Assembly (NCBI GenBank): GCA_031082005.1
Contig: JAVHLR010000001.1
Coordinates: 439,251-503,250, forward strand
DNA length: 64,000 bases
Source: Patescibacteria group bacterium
GTDB lineage: Bacteria > Patescibacteriota > Patescibacteriia > 2-12-FULL-60-25
Direction: 5' to 3'
The first letter of the stretch is position 1, and every line of letters starts with the position of its first letter. The notes under the pieces are model-generated. The model searched no databases and was not told the origin of the DNA. It saw only the letters and a list, made by a program, of their open reading frames with translations. A program made the translations under genes and the position numbers. Below are positions 16,047 through 26,133 of the stretch, piece after piece.

Positions 16047-18683
16047 TCAGAACAAACTGCTGATGGAGCTGATTATCTTATCCAAGCCGACCACCGAACC
16101 GACTGCACCGATACCTGCGATTATCACGATGAGGATTATCGTGCAGATGCAGAAAGGCGGCATGAACAGGAAATTTACGCACATCAGGCAGTCGAGGAAA
16201 ATCGTCAGGACATCTTCGATGAAAGATTGCTCGACGAAACCGCGCAGGCAGCCTTCGGTTTTTTCCGCCTCGGAAGCGAACCCGGCATTTCCCATCACTT
16301 CCGCGCCCGGTGACTTATCCACGCCGAAACCCTGGGCGACAGTGCCGAATGACTTGAAGATGTACTTGAGCACCAGCTGGACATTCAGCTGCAAGATGAG
16401 GAGCAATAAAGTGATGCCGACAGATTCAGGCGCTGTTCCTGCTTCTGCTGATTCGATACCGACACGCGCTGTCGCCCCTGTTGTTTTTGCGGCGACCTTC
16501 ATACCGGCTTTTTCGAGTTGTTTGACGACCTCGTCCTGGACCTTTTGTTTAGCCTTATCCATCACCTTGTCCTTTGCCATCTGCATCGCCCTGTCCACGG
16601 CGCCTTGCGCGCCTGAAGCCGGCTCTTCCCCAGGTTCGGCTTCTTCGTCCTCCTCGTCTCCAAGCCCGCCGAGATCGACGTCGTAGGATTCTTCTTCACC
16701 AGGCATGGCCTCGAGGCCTCCGCCCACGGCCGCACCAGACATAAATGACTGTGATGCCGCTTGCATCCTGCGCGCCTGGGCTTTTGCTCGCTGAAGCTCC
16801 ATGGCATCCGCCACCATCATGCCTCCGCCTGCCAAATCTTCCTCTTCTTCTTCCGCTCCTCCGAACATCGGCGATCCGGCGTGCATGACCTGACCTTCAG
16901 CAGTCGATCGAGAGGGGAGTTCGATGACTGAAGCACGCGGCTCATCCCCAAGGCCGAGGCTCTGATCGGTTATCGGTGTGTCGCCGCTCAAAGCTGCTCG
17001 CGACGATGGCGCGCCTGCCAGCCCCGCCTGCCGCGTCGGCTCGATGTTGGGCATGCGCAAAGGCTGTCGTTTTATTGCGACCCCACTCGGTAGCTTCGGT
17101 GCTTCACCTGTCGCTTCCGGCGCTTCTCCTCCTCCGGTGGCCAAGCGGTTCCGTTCTTCCTGCAAAGCCTGCTTGGCCGCTTCCATGCCCTTGCCGATCT
17201 CGCCCAAGGCTGCGGCAGCGCCGGATGCGGCGGGTTGGGAAGCGGGTGCAGATACGGCTCCACCGGCTGCAGGCGCGCCAATCGCTTGATTCAAGGCCGG
17301 AAGTGCAGGTGCTACTCCACGCAACGCCTCCGGACTTGCGTCTTTTTCTATGTTCCTGACTTGAGGTAATGCATTGAAATTGTTGAGTTGGGTGCTTGCT
17401 GCTCCGACCTGCTGTGTCAAGTTTTTATATTCAGCGGTTTTCTTTTGCGCCGCCGGCATCGATTTGATGTTGTTTTGCAGCTGGTTCAATTGGTTGCTTG
17501 CGGATTTGATCTCGGAATTGAACTGTTTGGGGTTGAAATTACGGTTCGTGCCCTTGATGTAGCCTTCGAGTTGGCTGACTTGGTTCTGCACCGGAGTGGC
17601 GATGCTGGCGTAAATCGCAGCAGCTTGAGCCGGCGTAGCGAAAATCATGGCCTCCGCTCCCGCAGAAATGCCACGGCCAGCCGCAGCGCGCTCGACTTTG
17701 CTTTGCGCCGAAACGCTGATTTGTCCGCCGATCGGTTGGGCAGCTCTCTGGGTCTGCGCCTCGGCTTTCACTTCGACCGAGCCGGTCGCCGGAGGCGTCT
17801 CTTTTTTTTCGGCTCGCGCCGTAACCACGACCTCGCCCACGTCTGACGAAACTGCCGTTGCTTCGGTCTTTGCTGTCACTTCCCCCGACGTTGAGGCGCG
17901 TCTTTCGGCCTTACCTGTGGTCGCGGTCTGTGTAGATACCTGGGGAGCTTGTTGTCGCGAAGGGACCGCCGCAGCCACTGCGCCGGCCGTCGCTCCCATC
18001 ACCGGCACGGCAACCGCTGCGGCAGTGACAGCTGCTGCAGAAGCCGCAACTGGCGTCGGTGCGGCAACAGACTTGACTGACGCAGCTCCCGCGCGCGCTG
18101 TCTGCTCCCGTGAGACGGCGGATTCGGGTTCTGTTTCCGTTTCTTCTTCCTGAACTTCTGTTGTTTTTTCTTTCTCTTCTTCTTCGGCTTCTTCCGTTTC
18201 TTGCTCTGTCGGTTTTATCCCGACTGTCTTGTCTTCGATGGTCTTGGGCGCCTGTGCGGCTTTTGCCTCTGCAGCTTTTTTCGCCTTCTCCGCTTTGGCT
18301 TTTTTTTCTTTGTCGGCTATACCTGCGGCTTCCAGGCGTTCTGCCTCCTCCTGATCCTGAACGCGTTGTTCCAGTTTCTTGTTGCGTGCGTTCTTCCATT
18401 CGGTATATTTTTTTAGCGCAAAAAAAACAGGTCCCTGCTTGGTTTCGCTCTTGCTTATCAAAGCGCCGAAAATGTCGTTCAGCTCGCCGAACTCCAAATT
18501 TTCACGATTGATGTTCGTTTGGCTTTGGACTTCGCGAGCCAGGGTTTGAAGTTCGCTCTTAAGCTTAGCCGGATCTCCGCGTCGGCCGCCGCGTGCCCCG
18601 TATTGTTCGATGATGCTATCCGCTTGCCGGACGAATTTTTCTGCGTCCGTATGATAGCGGTTTAGATCGGTCACGCTTGGCAT
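16047..18683 (-). CDS. Large Ala/Glu-rich coiled-coil protein with a hydrophobic C-terminus
   Basis: An 878-aa protein started at 18683 (MPSVTDLNRYHTDAEKF); the ORF extends to 18731 but a TATAAT box sits inside that extension. The N-terminal 115 residues look folded and helical. The middle is low-complexity (Lys/Glu/Ala, then Ala/Val/Pro/Thr rich), with a helical segment AAIYASIATPVQNQVSQLEG near residue 370. An acidic DVDLGGLGDEEDEE patch follows. The last 120 residues contain three to four hydrophobic helices with a Cys cluster (LDCLMCVNFLFMPPFCIC). The gene is first in the cluster with the propeller, DsbA and FGE-like genes. A role as a membrane platform for a pilus-like or secretion assembly is inference only. 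Confidence 0.7.
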   Translation of the reverse strand: MPSVTDLNRYHTDAEKFVRQADSIIEQYGARGGRRGDPAKLKSELQTLAREVQSQTNINRENLEFGELNDIFGALISKSETKQGPVFFALKKYTEWKNARNKKLEQRVQDQEEAERLEAAGIADKEKKAKAEKAKKAAEAKAAQAPKTIEDKTVGIKPTEQETEEAEEEEKEKTTEVQEEETETEPESAVSREQTARAGAASVKSVAAPTPVAASAAAVTAAAVAVPVMGATAGAVAAAVPSRQQAPQVSTQTATTGKAERRASTSGEVTAKTEATAVSSDVGEVVVTARAEKKETPPATGSVEVKAEAQTQRAAQPIGGQISVSAQSKVERAAAGRGISAGAEAMIFATPAQAAAIYASIATPVQNQVSQLEGYIKGTNRNFNPKQFNSEIKSASNQLNQLQNNIKSMPAAQKKTAEYKNLTQQVGAASTQLNNFNALPQVRNIEKDASPEALRGVAPALPALNQAIGAPAAGGAVSAPASQPAASGAAAALGEIGKGMEAAKQALQEERNRLATGGGEAPEATGEAPKLPSGVAIKRQPLRMPNIEPTRQAGLAGAPSSRAALSGDTPITDQSLGLGDEPRASVIELPSRSTAEGQVMHAGSPMFGGAEEEEEDLAGGGMMVADAMELQRAKAQARRMQAASQSFMSGAAVGGGLEAMPGEEESYDVDLGGLGDEEDEEAEPGEEPASGAQGAVDRAMQMAKDKVMDKAKQKVQDEVVKQLEKAGMKVAAKTTGATARVGIESAEAGTAPESVGITLLLLILQLNVQLVLKYIFKSFGTVAQGFGVDKSPGAEVMGNAGFASEAEKTEGCLRGFVEQSFIEDVLTIFLDCLMCVNFLFMPPFCICTIILIVIIAGIGAVGSVVGLDKIISSISSLF

Positions 18684-18689
18684 GACATT

Positions 18690-18695
18690 ATTATA
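18690..18695 (-). promoter_or_regulatory. -10 box of a leaderless gene
   Basis: TATAAT on the minus strand ends only 6 nt before the ATG at 18683. Transcription would start at or within a base or two of the start codon. Confidence 0.55.
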
Positions 18696-18827
18696 CTGGA
18701 ATTGCGCTTTTTTTGCATGACTTATCCGCACCCGTTCTCACAGGTAGTCGCAATCCCTGCCTGTGCGCTTCTCGACCTCGCCTTACTTCTTGAATTGCCT
18801 GTATTGTGTCATACTGATGACAAAAAT

Positions 18828-21800
18828 ATGGAGAATCTGACCAAGAAGAGTCTCCTGAAGAATTTTCCGCTCTATCAACTCATATTCACGACTCTGGCGG
18901 CCGCTCTGTTGTTCGCTGTGGTGGACATTTTTCGCGATCAACTGTATTTCGTCCTGGGCTCCTCGGCGTATCTTCTTTTCCATAACATCTCCGAATTCTT
19001 GAGCATCATAGTCTCGATATCGATTTTCAGCGTCGGATGGTTCACGTATAAGCAGACGAAAAACAGCTTCACGCTTTTCATCGGCGTCATGTTGCTTGGG
19101 ATAGGTATCCTCGATTTCATGCATGTCATGAGTTTCCCCGGCATGCCCGGCATCATTTCCCCCGGCTCGACCAACAGCGGAATCCAGTTCTGGATCACGG
19201 CTCGATTGTTTTTCGCCACAGCTTTTCTGGTAGCGGCGTTTGTCCCCGCGAATCTGTCGGAGAAAAAAATACCGCGGAGTCTTCTGTTGGCCCTGTCGCT
19301 TTTCACGTCGGTCTTCCTGTCCCTAGCCATCATAATCTATCAGGAGCAGCTGCCGGCCTTGTTCGTCGAAGGGCTCGGACTCACCCCGCTCAAGATATTT
19401 TTGGAATACGACATAATCGTCCTGCTGATTTTGGCGCTCATCGCATTCTATTTCCGTTACGTGCAGACGAAGAGCAGGGCTTTGGTCTTTTGCATGCAGG
19501 CCTTCATCTTAAGCATATTCGGCGAGCTTGCTTTTACCCTGTATATCAGTGCATATGACACGTTCAACATGTTGGGTCATGTGTACAAGGCGCTGGCTTT
19601 TTATCTGATCTACAAAGCCATATTCATCTCTGCCATCAACGAACCATATTCGGACGTCCAGCATAACGAAAACGAACTCAAGCGACTGAACAGGATGTTG
19701 AAGGTGCTTAGCGGATGCAACCAGGCGATGGTGTATGCCGTCGAAGAGAGCGAGCTACTGCGGAAGATCTGCGATCTCGTCGTCAAAGAAGGTGGATACC
19801 GTTCCGCCTGGATCGGGTTCGCCGAGCACGACAAACGCAAGAGCATCCGCCCAGTCGCTCAGGCTGGATTCAGTCGCGAGGAACAGGCCGCACTTGCGTC
19901 ACTTTCTTGGGATGTCACGGAAAAAGGCTATGGACCCGAGGGCATGGCGATCCGCACCGGCGAGCTGGTCGCGATCCAGGATGCTGTGGCCGACCCGACC
20001 TTCGCATTTTGGCGTAAGACCGCAAAAAAACGGGGTTACGCGTCCGTAATCGCCCTTCCTCTGTCGGTCGATTCAAGCGTGGCCGGCGCTTTCTGTCTGT
20101 ATTCCTCTGAACCGAACGCCTTCAACCGTGAGGAGATCGATCTCTTGACCGAGCTGTCATATGACATTTCCTATGGCATAAAGTCGCTAAGGGTCGGCCA
20201 GGCAAAGAAATTCGGGGACCAAAAGATCAGGAACAGCGAAGAGAAGTTCGCGAAGGCTTTTTATTCGTCCCCAAATCTGATGGCTATCACCACTCCGGCC
20301 GAAGGGCGAATCATCGAGATCAACGACGCCTACTGCCGTGTGATCGGTTATGGGCATGGAGAGTGCGTTGGCCATACCACGGCAGAGCTGAAGATATGGG
20401 CGGATCCGGAACAGCGGAAGAAGGTCATCAAAGCGATCAAGGAAAAGGGTTTTGTCCGCGACGTCGAAGCCGACCTGCGAAGACCCAACGGTGAGATCGT
20501 CACGGTCATGCTATCCATGGAACCGATCATGCTAGGGGATGAAGAGCTCTTATTGAGCGTCGCCACGGACATCACGGAGCGTAAGCGCATGGAGCTTGAG
20601 CTGCGCAATACCCATGAATATCTGCGCAACCTCATCGCATCGGCCAATGTGATGATCGTCGGGCTGGATGCTTCCGGGCAAGTCGTGCTGTTCAACGAGG
20701 CTGCGGAAAAGGTGACTGGCTATACTTTTGAGGAACTGAAAGGAACTAAGTGGTTCGAGAGGATCGTTCCCAAGGAACGCTATCCGAGCGTCTGGGATAT
20801 TTTTCACAAGTATCAGCAACAAAAAGACACGATGCCGAGGGAATTTGAGAATCCGATCCTGACGAAGGCGGGAGAAGAGCGTCTTATTGCCTGGCAAAAT
20901 AGCACCCTAGCTACACCTGACAAGACGCTGTTGACGATCTCTTTCGGCATCGACATAACGGAGCGCAAGAAATTGGATGAAGCCTTGCGGAGGAGCGAGC
21001 GACACTTGCGGGAAGCCCAGAAGATCGCCCGCATAGGCAATTGGGATTGGGATGCGGTCAAGGATGTGATCTGGTGGTCTGACGAGTATTACGAAGTCTT
21101 CGGTTTCGATCCGAAGAAACCGACGCCGAATTATCAGGAGCACCTCAAGGTCTATACGCCGGAAAGCGCGAAGCGTCTGGATGCTGCGGTCAAGCTGGCC
21201 ATGCAAGCTGGTGAGCCGTATGAGCTCGATCTGGAGATACAGAAGCCGACTACGGCGACGAGATGGATCATAGCCAGAGGTGAAGCTAAGGTCGACGACA
21301 AGGGAAAAATCTGGGGCTTGCGCGGTACGGCTCAAGATGTGACCAGGAAGAAGGAGGTGGAGCTGCACATAGCCCAGCTTAGTGAACTGCGCGGCAAATT
21401 CTTGGGCATAATATCGCATCAGCTAAGGACGCCGGTCGCCACCATCGTATGGAACCTGGAAGCGCTGTTAAGCGGGAACCTCGGCAAGTTGACCAAAGCT
21501 CAAGAAAAATTCATGCGCATGACCTATGAGGCGAGCGGGAGGGTCAGTAGCCGTCTCAATGATCTGCTGACGGCGATCGACATCGAAGAGGGTCGCGTGC
21601 TCTTGAGGGCAGAAACTGTCGAGCTTGAGGATCTTGTGAGGGGGGTGATGGAAGATTCCGTGGAGAAAGCGGCTGCCAAGAGGATCAAATTCGACTTTGC
21701 CATCCCGGCCAAAGGTCTGCCTAAGGTAAAAGGCGATTTGGAGAAACTGCAGTTCGTGGTCTCCAAACTTACGGAAAACGCGATTATCTATACTAAAAAA

Positions 21801-22070
21801 GGCGGTTCGATCGACATCAAACTTTCGCAGAAAGGCGACGCTATCCGTTTCGAGGTGAGGGACAGCGGTATCGGCATACCCGCAGCAGAGCAGAAGAATA
21901 TCTTCGAACGTTTCTTCAGGGCATCGAACGCATCCGTGATGCAACCGGACTCCTTCGGCTTGGATCTGTATATGTCGAAAAATTTCATCACGCAGCACCA
22001 AGGAAAGATGGGTTTCCGCAGTAAGGAAGGTGAGGGCAGCGTTTTTTGGTTCGAAGTACCGATAGCGTGA
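18828..22070 (+). CDS. Hybrid-input sensor histidine kinase (MASE3-GAF-PAS-HisKA-HATPase)
   Basis: A 1080-aa protein started at 18828 (MENLTKKSLLKNF). Domains in order: a seven-helix MASE3-type membrane sensor (about 10-260, with LDFMHVMSFPGMPG), a GAF domain (about 290-450), three PAS/PAC domains (about 465-850, with repeated DITERK), HisKA with the phosphorylated His 864 in ISHQLRTPVA, and HATPase with ENAIIYTKKGG, DSGIGIP and FERFF. The G2 box is reduced to FGLDLYMSKNF. No response regulator is adjacent, so it is an orphan kinase. It is convergent with clpC, 11 nt apart. Confidence 0.92.
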   Translation: MENLTKKSLLKNFPLYQLIFTTLAAALLFAVVDIFRDQLYFVLGSSAYLLFHNISEFLSIIVSISIFSVGWFTYKQTKNSFTLFIGVMLLGIGILDFMHVMSFPGMPGIISPGSTNSGIQFWITARLFFATAFLVAAFVPANLSEKKIPRSLLLALSLFTSVFLSLAIIIYQEQLPALFVEGLGLTPLKIFLEYDIIVLLILALIAFYFRYVQTKSRALVFCMQAFILSIFGELAFTLYISAYDTFNMLGHVYKALAFYLIYKAIFISAINEPYSDVQHNENELKRLNRMLKVLSGCNQAMVYAVEESELLRKICDLVVKEGGYRSAWIGFAEHDKRKSIRPVAQAGFSREEQAALASLSWDVTEKGYGPEGMAIRTGELVAIQDAVADPTFAFWRKTAKKRGYASVIALPLSVDSSVAGAFCLYSSEPNAFNREEIDLLTELSYDISYGIKSLRVGQAKKFGDQKIRNSEEKFAKAFYSSPNLMAITTPAEGRIIEINDAYCRVIGYGHGECVGHTTAELKIWADPEQRKKVIKAIKEKGFVRDVEADLRRPNGEIVTVMLSMEPIMLGDEELLLSVATDITERKRMELELRNTHEYLRNLIASANVMIVGLDASGQVVLFNEAAEKVTGYTFEELKGTKWFERIVPKERYPSVWDIFHKYQQQKDTMPREFENPILTKAGEERLIAWQNSTLATPDKTLLTISFGIDITERKKLDEALRRSERHLREAQKIARIGNWDWDAVKDVIWWSDEYYEVFGFDPKKPTPNYQEHLKVYTPESAKRLDAAVKLAMQAGEPYELDLEIQKPTTATRWIIARGEAKVDDKGKIWGLRGTAQDVTRKKEVELHIAQLSELRGKFLGIISHQLRTPVATIVWNLEALLSGNLGKLTKAQEKFMRMTYEASGRVSSRLNDLLTAIDIEEGRVLLRAETVELEDLVRGVMEDSVEKAAAKRIKFDFAIPAKGLPKVKGDLEKLQFVVSKLTENAIIYTKKGGSIDIKLSQKGDAIRFEVRDSGIGIPAAEQKNIFERFFRASNASVMQPDSFGLDLYMSKNFITQHQGKMGFRSKEGEGSVFWFEVPIA

Positions 22071-22081
22071 TTACCCGGGGT

Positions 22082-24541
22082 TCAGGTGACCTTGGGGCCG
22101 TTCTTCGTCATTTTTATCACGATTTTATTCTTGCTGCGGTTTTCAGTTATCACCTTGCTGATGAGCGAAGCTAGCTCACGGTCGATGACGTGCCGGATGG
22201 CTCGCGCACCTTCTTCTTGGGGCATAGGTCGATCCAATAGCCATTCGACCACGTCATCGCCCATCGAACAGGCAATCTGTTGTGCTTCGGTGACGCGGGC
22301 GAGGACGCTGTCGAGTTCGCGCTTCAGTATGCGCTTGAGGTCTTCGCGCCCCAATGGCTTGAATACGGCAATCGCATCCAAACGGTTCAACAACTCCGGC
22401 CGCAACATGGCACGGAGTTCGTCGCGGACCGTTTTTTCGAAATCATCGCCGTCCGCCGAAAAACCCAAGCCTTTTTGCGTCAGTTTATTCGTCCCTAGAT
22501 TAGTCGTGAGTACGATGTAGGCGTGACGGAACGTCACTGGCCTGCCCGTCGAATCCGTCAGCTTCCCGTCCTCCAAGAGCTGCAATAGGACGTTCTGGAC
22601 ATCAGGATGGGCTTTCTCGAATTCATCGAACAGTACGACCGAATGCGGACGCTTCTTGATCGAGTCGGTCAGTTTGTTCGCGTCCCGATAACCTACATAG
22701 CCGGCCGGCGCACCCATGAGTTTGGACAATGAGTGGCCTTCCGAAAACTCCGTCATGTCGATCTTGATCAACGCGTCTTCGCGTCCGAAAATCAGCTTGG
22801 CGAGTTGTCGTGCGCTTTCGGTTTTTCCTGTGCCCGATGGTCCGGCCAAAAGCAACGCTGATTTCGGGCGGGCAGGGGAATTGAGGCCAAGCCGTGAGCG
22901 CAGTATGACCTGTGCGATGTCCTGAAGCGCTTTATCCTGACCCACGATGAACTCCTTGAGTTTAGTCTCCAGCAATGCCAGTTTCTCTCTTTCGCTTGCC
23001 ATGATGGTAGAGAGCGGTACGCCAGTCGCCGTAGCTACCACGCGCGCCACGTCTTCTGGCCCTACGGTGGGGACATCTTTTTCCCTTTGTTTTTCATACC
23101 CGAGGTGCAGGTTATGCAGGTCGGCACGCAAGCGCTCGGCTTGCGTAGCGTTCTTTTCGGCTTCCTCCAGGTTGCCCTTTGCCACGGCTTCAGCCTTGTT
23201 CTCTTGCATTGCGTCAATGGCGACTTCGAGTGAGCGCAGGCGTTCCATGTGTTCGCTCGACTTACGGCGTGAAACGACATGCGCCGCAGCCTCATCCATC
23301 AGGTCGATAGCTTTGTCGGGGAAAAGGCGATCCGTCATGTAGCGTTCAGATAGTCTGACCGCTTCACGCAATGCCTCGACGGAATATCTGACGTTATGGT
23401 AGTTGGCGTACTGTTTCTGCAGGCCCTGAAGGATGCCGAGCGTCTGTTCGGCGTCCGGCTCCTCAACGGCGATAGGTTGGAAGCGTCTTTCCAGTGCAGC
23501 ATCAGGTTCGAAGTGCTTTTTGTATTCAGCCCACGTGGTCGCTCCGATGCAGCGGATCTCTCCGCGCGCTAACGCGGGCTTGAGCATGTTGGCTGCATCA
23601 AGGGATCCGGTGGTCGAACCGGCACCAACGATATTATGGATTTCATCGATGAAAAGTATGACGTCCTTATCGTTCTTGGCTTCGTCCAGAATCTGTTTCA
23701 GCCTGGCTTCGAACTCGCCGCGGTACATCGTCCCTGCGACTGTTAACGCCAAATCAAGAGACAATAAGCGTTTACCATGCAGAGCGTCGGGTATATCTCC
23801 AAGTGCCAGTCGTTGTGCCAACCCCTCGACGATGGCTGTTTTACCGACGCCGGGATCGCCGAGTAGTACGGGGTTGTTCTTGGTTCGTCGGCAAAGTATT
23901 TGGATGACTCTATCCAGTTCACGATCGCGGCCTACGAGCGGATCGAGCTTTTCGGTATTCTCATGCTGCGTCAGGTCGCGTGTGAATGAGTCTAAAGCCG
24001 AGGATTTGGATTGACGCGGCGCATCCGGTCTCGGAAAATCCTGGCGCATGTCGGGCGTCTCATGTTCGTCCTGCGGCAGCAGTTCCGGAAAACGGGAGGA
24101 TGACCTCAATACGTCGTTGACGCGGTCTTTGAGTGCACGGACATCCGCTCCCGAAGCTTCGAGGAACGACATGACTTCCGTGAAATTGCTTTCGAGCAGG
24201 GCGTGCAGCAGATGCTCGGTGCCGACGTATTTATGTTCGTTCAGGTGGGCCGTCAGGACGCATTTTTCGAGTAGTCGTTTGACCGCTGGAGACAGGTCTG
24301 GCGTCGCGATATTTGATTTTTTCGACGGCTTGCCGCAGAAGATGTTTTTGGCTTTTTCCGTCTTGATGTTGGACTTGTTGAGTACTTCGGCGGCGATTGA
24401 ACCCTTCTCCAGCAGCAACCCTACCAGCACGTCGCCCGGTTCAAGCTGGTCGCGCCCGTTGGTTATCGCAAAAGCCAGCGCTTTTTGCAGCGATTCCTTG
24501 AGATGCGTGGTGAAGCGGTCGAAGAGTTCGGGGAGAAGCAT
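22082..24541 (-). CDS. clpC: ClpC-type AAA+ unfoldase
   Basis: An 819-aa protein with an N-terminal Clp-N double repeat (1-150), first AAA+ domain with Walker A GDPGVGKT (228-235) and Walker B VILFIDEIHN, a short coiled-coil middle domain (about 430-490), second AAA+ with Walker A GPSGTGKT near 560, and a C-terminal small domain. The short middle domain favours ClpC over ClpB. The GLGFS tripeptide loop in the second AAA+ domain could contact ClpP. It unfolds proteins for degradation. It is the last gene of the lemA-htpX-clpC run, starting 14 nt after htpX. Confidence 0.92.
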   Translation of the reverse strand: MLLPELFDRFTTHLKESLQKALAFAITNGRDQLEPGDVLVGLLLEKGSIAAEVLNKSNIKTEKAKNIFCGKPSKKSNIATPDLSPAVKRLLEKCVLTAHLNEHKYVGTEHLLHALLESNFTEVMSFLEASGADVRALKDRVNDVLRSSSRFPELLPQDEHETPDMRQDFPRPDAPRQSKSSALDSFTRDLTQHENTEKLDPLVGRDRELDRVIQILCRRTKNNPVLLGDPGVGKTAIVEGLAQRLALGDIPDALHGKRLLSLDLALTVAGTMYRGEFEARLKQILDEAKNDKDVILFIDEIHNIVGAGSTTGSLDAANMLKPALARGEIRCIGATTWAEYKKHFEPDAALERRFQPIAVEEPDAEQTLGILQGLQKQYANYHNVRYSVEALREAVRLSERYMTDRLFPDKAIDLMDEAAAHVVSRRKSSEHMERLRSLEVAIDAMQENKAEAVAKGNLEEAEKNATQAERLRADLHNLHLGYEKQREKDVPTVGPEDVARVVATATGVPLSTIMASEREKLALLETKLKEFIVGQDKALQDIAQVILRSRLGLNSPARPKSALLLAGPSGTGKTESARQLAKLIFGREDALIKIDMTEFSEGHSLSKLMGAPAGYVGYRDANKLTDSIKKRPHSVVLFDEFEKAHPDVQNVLLQLLEDGKLTDSTGRPVTFRHAYIVLTTNLGTNKLTQKGLGFSADGDDFEKTVRDELRAMLRPELLNRLDAIAVFKPLGREDLKRILKRELDSVLARVTEAQQIACSMGDDVVEWLLDRPMPQEEGARAIRHVIDRELASLISKVITENRSKNKIVIKMTKNGPKVT

Positions 24542-24555
24542 ACTGAAGATTGATT

Positions 24556-25443
24556 TCAGAGGTTATCTATCATCTTGCGCAGACGCACGATCCGATCGTC
24601 GAGCGGCGGGTGCGTCGAGAACAGGCCGGCGATTTTCGCGCGCGCACCGCCGGATGGCTCGGAGATCCACAAATGGTTGGTCGCGACCGAGGTACGTGTC
24701 ATGGGGATGGCCGCATCGCGGATTTTCTCCAGCGCGTTCGCCAGCCCTTCGGGATAACGGGTGAGCAACGCGCCGGAAGCATCCGCCAGGTATTCGCGCC
24801 GACGCGATATGGCGAGTTTCATCAGTTCACCGATGAGGGGAGAGAGGATGAGGAACGCGATTCCGAGCAGCATCAGGATCCCGCCACCTTCTTTACGTCG
24901 TCTGCCTCCAAACCCGAAGCGCAAGAACTTGTCGCCGATCAAGGTCAGTGTTCCGACCAGAACGACGGCCAGCATCATCACCCGTATGTCGTAATTTTTT
25001 ATGTGGCTAAGTTCATGCGAGAGCACGCCTTCCAGCTCCGTCCGTTCGAGACGCAGCAATAATCCCGTGGTCACTGCGATAGAAGCATGCTCCGGGTCGC
25101 GTCCCGTGGCGAAAGCATTCGGAGAATCATCCTCGATGATGAAAATGCGTGGCTTGGGTGTTCCGGCGGTTATCGCCAGGTTCTCGACGACGTTCCACAG
25201 CGTGGGGAATTGTGCGCGATCCGTCAGTTCCGTGGCGCCGCTGGATGAAAGCGCTATCTTGTCTCCCGCGAACCAAGAGACGAGCGTCATGACGATCGAG
25301 ACGGTTAGGGCGATGATCAATCCGCTCGCGCCGTAGTCGGTGACTATATAACCGTAAACCCAGCCGGCGAATGCCAGGAGACCGATGAAGACGAAAATCA
25401 GGAGCCAGGATTTCCGCCGGTTGCTGTCTATTTGGGAGTACAT
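24556..25443 (-). CDS. htpX: HtpX-type membrane zinc metalloprotease
   Basis: A 295-aa M48 protease. Two N-terminal helices (about 13-58), the zinc motif HELSH near residue 140, two further hydrophobic segments, and the third ligand region RREYLADASGA. HtpX cleaves misfolded or damaged membrane proteins. It follows lemA with an 84-nt gap that holds a GTAC-rich inverted repeat, and it precedes clpC, so the three form a membrane-protein quality-control group. Confidence 0.95.
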   Translation of the reverse strand: MYSQIDSNRRKSWLLIFVFIGLLAFAGWVYGYIVTDYGASGLIIALTVSIVMTLVSWFAGDKIALSSSGATELTDRAQFPTLWNVVENLAITAGTPKPRIFIIEDDSPNAFATGRDPEHASIAVTTGLLLRLERTELEGVLSHELSHIKNYDIRVMMLAVVLVGTLTLIGDKFLRFGFGGRRRKEGGGILMLLGIAFLILSPLIGELMKLAISRRREYLADASGALLTRYPEGLANALEKIRDAAIPMTRTSVATNHLWISEPSGGARAKIAGLFSTHPPLDDRIVRLRKMIDNL

Positions 25444-25455
25444 GGTGTTCGTACC

Positions 25456-25521
25456 TCGTACTGCGTACTTCGTGCGCTTATACGGCAGACTTTGGTACGC
25501 GGTACGAAGTACGCAGTACGA
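25456..25521. repeat. GTAC-rich inverted repeat, intergenic copy
   Basis: TCGTACTGCGTACTTCGT (25456-25473) is the exact reverse complement of ACGAAGTACGCAGTACGA (25504-25521), with a 30-nt spacer. Read on the plus strand it encodes RYEVRST, close to the KYEVRG peptides found in frame inside PheT and DnaE. It is a member of a small dispersed palindromic repeat family. Confidence 0.85.
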
Positions 25522-25527
25522 TTTTCG

Positions 25528-26073
25528 TTAGAATTTGACTTGAGGAGCTGCTTTTTCTGCTTCGGCGATCTCGAAGAACGCGTATTTCTTGAAGCCTAGT
25601 ACGTTACCGATCATGTTGGTCGGGAAGACCTGGAGCTTGGTGTTGAAATCGCGAACATTGCCGTTGTAGAAGCGGCGTGAAGCCTGGATCTTATCTTCTG
25701 TGTCGGTCAGGTCGTTCTGCAGCTGCAGGAAGTTCTGGTTGGCTTTCAGCTCCGGATAAGCCTCTGACAGCGCGAAGATGCTTTTCAGCGTCTGCGACAA
25801 AGCGTTTTCAGCGGCTGCTTTGTTCTCTACGCCCTGTGCGCTCATGGCCGCATTGCGTGCCTGCACTACCTTTTCGAACGTGCCTGACTCATGTGCGGCG
25901 TAACCTTTGACCGTTTCGACCAAATTAGGGATCAGGTCATAGCGGCGTTTCAGCTGGACATCGATATCTGACCAGGCCTCATCTGTCCTGTTCTTCAGCG
26001 TAATCAGGCCGTTATAGGTGAAAATAACCCAGACTACGACAGCGGCGAGGACGATTAAAATCCACATGTACAT
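25528..26073 (-). CDS. lemA: LemA family protein
   Basis: A 181-aa protein with one N-terminal helix (residues 3-20) and the LemA helical domain: YNGLITLKNRTDEAWSDIDV, QLKRRYDLIPNLVETVKGYA, and the C-terminal YNGNVRDFNTKLQVFPTN. LemA genes commonly pair with htpX, as here. The biochemical role is unresolved; it may organise membrane stress proteins. Confidence 0.95.
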   Translation of the reverse strand: MYMWILIVLAAVVVWVIFTYNGLITLKNRTDEAWSDIDVQLKRRYDLIPNLVETVKGYAAHESGTFEKVVQARNAAMSAQGVENKAAAENALSQTLKSIFALSEAYPELKANQNFLQLQNDLTDTEDKIQASRRFYNGNVRDFNTKLQVFPTNMIGNVLGFKKYAFFEIAEAEKAAPQVKF

Positions 26074-26133
26074 ATTTTTTAGCGCTTAATAAGTAATGAT
26101 GTTATGATTTAACTCATAAAATATAGCGAAAAT

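Noticed and set aside
16978-18511. Plus-strand ORFs opposite the 878-aa coiled-coil gene
   Set aside because: They mirror the low-complexity Ala/Glu codons of the real gene and have no start signals.
22071-22081. Terminator between the histidine kinase and clpC
   Set aside because: The 11-nt gap holds no stable hairpin with a T tract.
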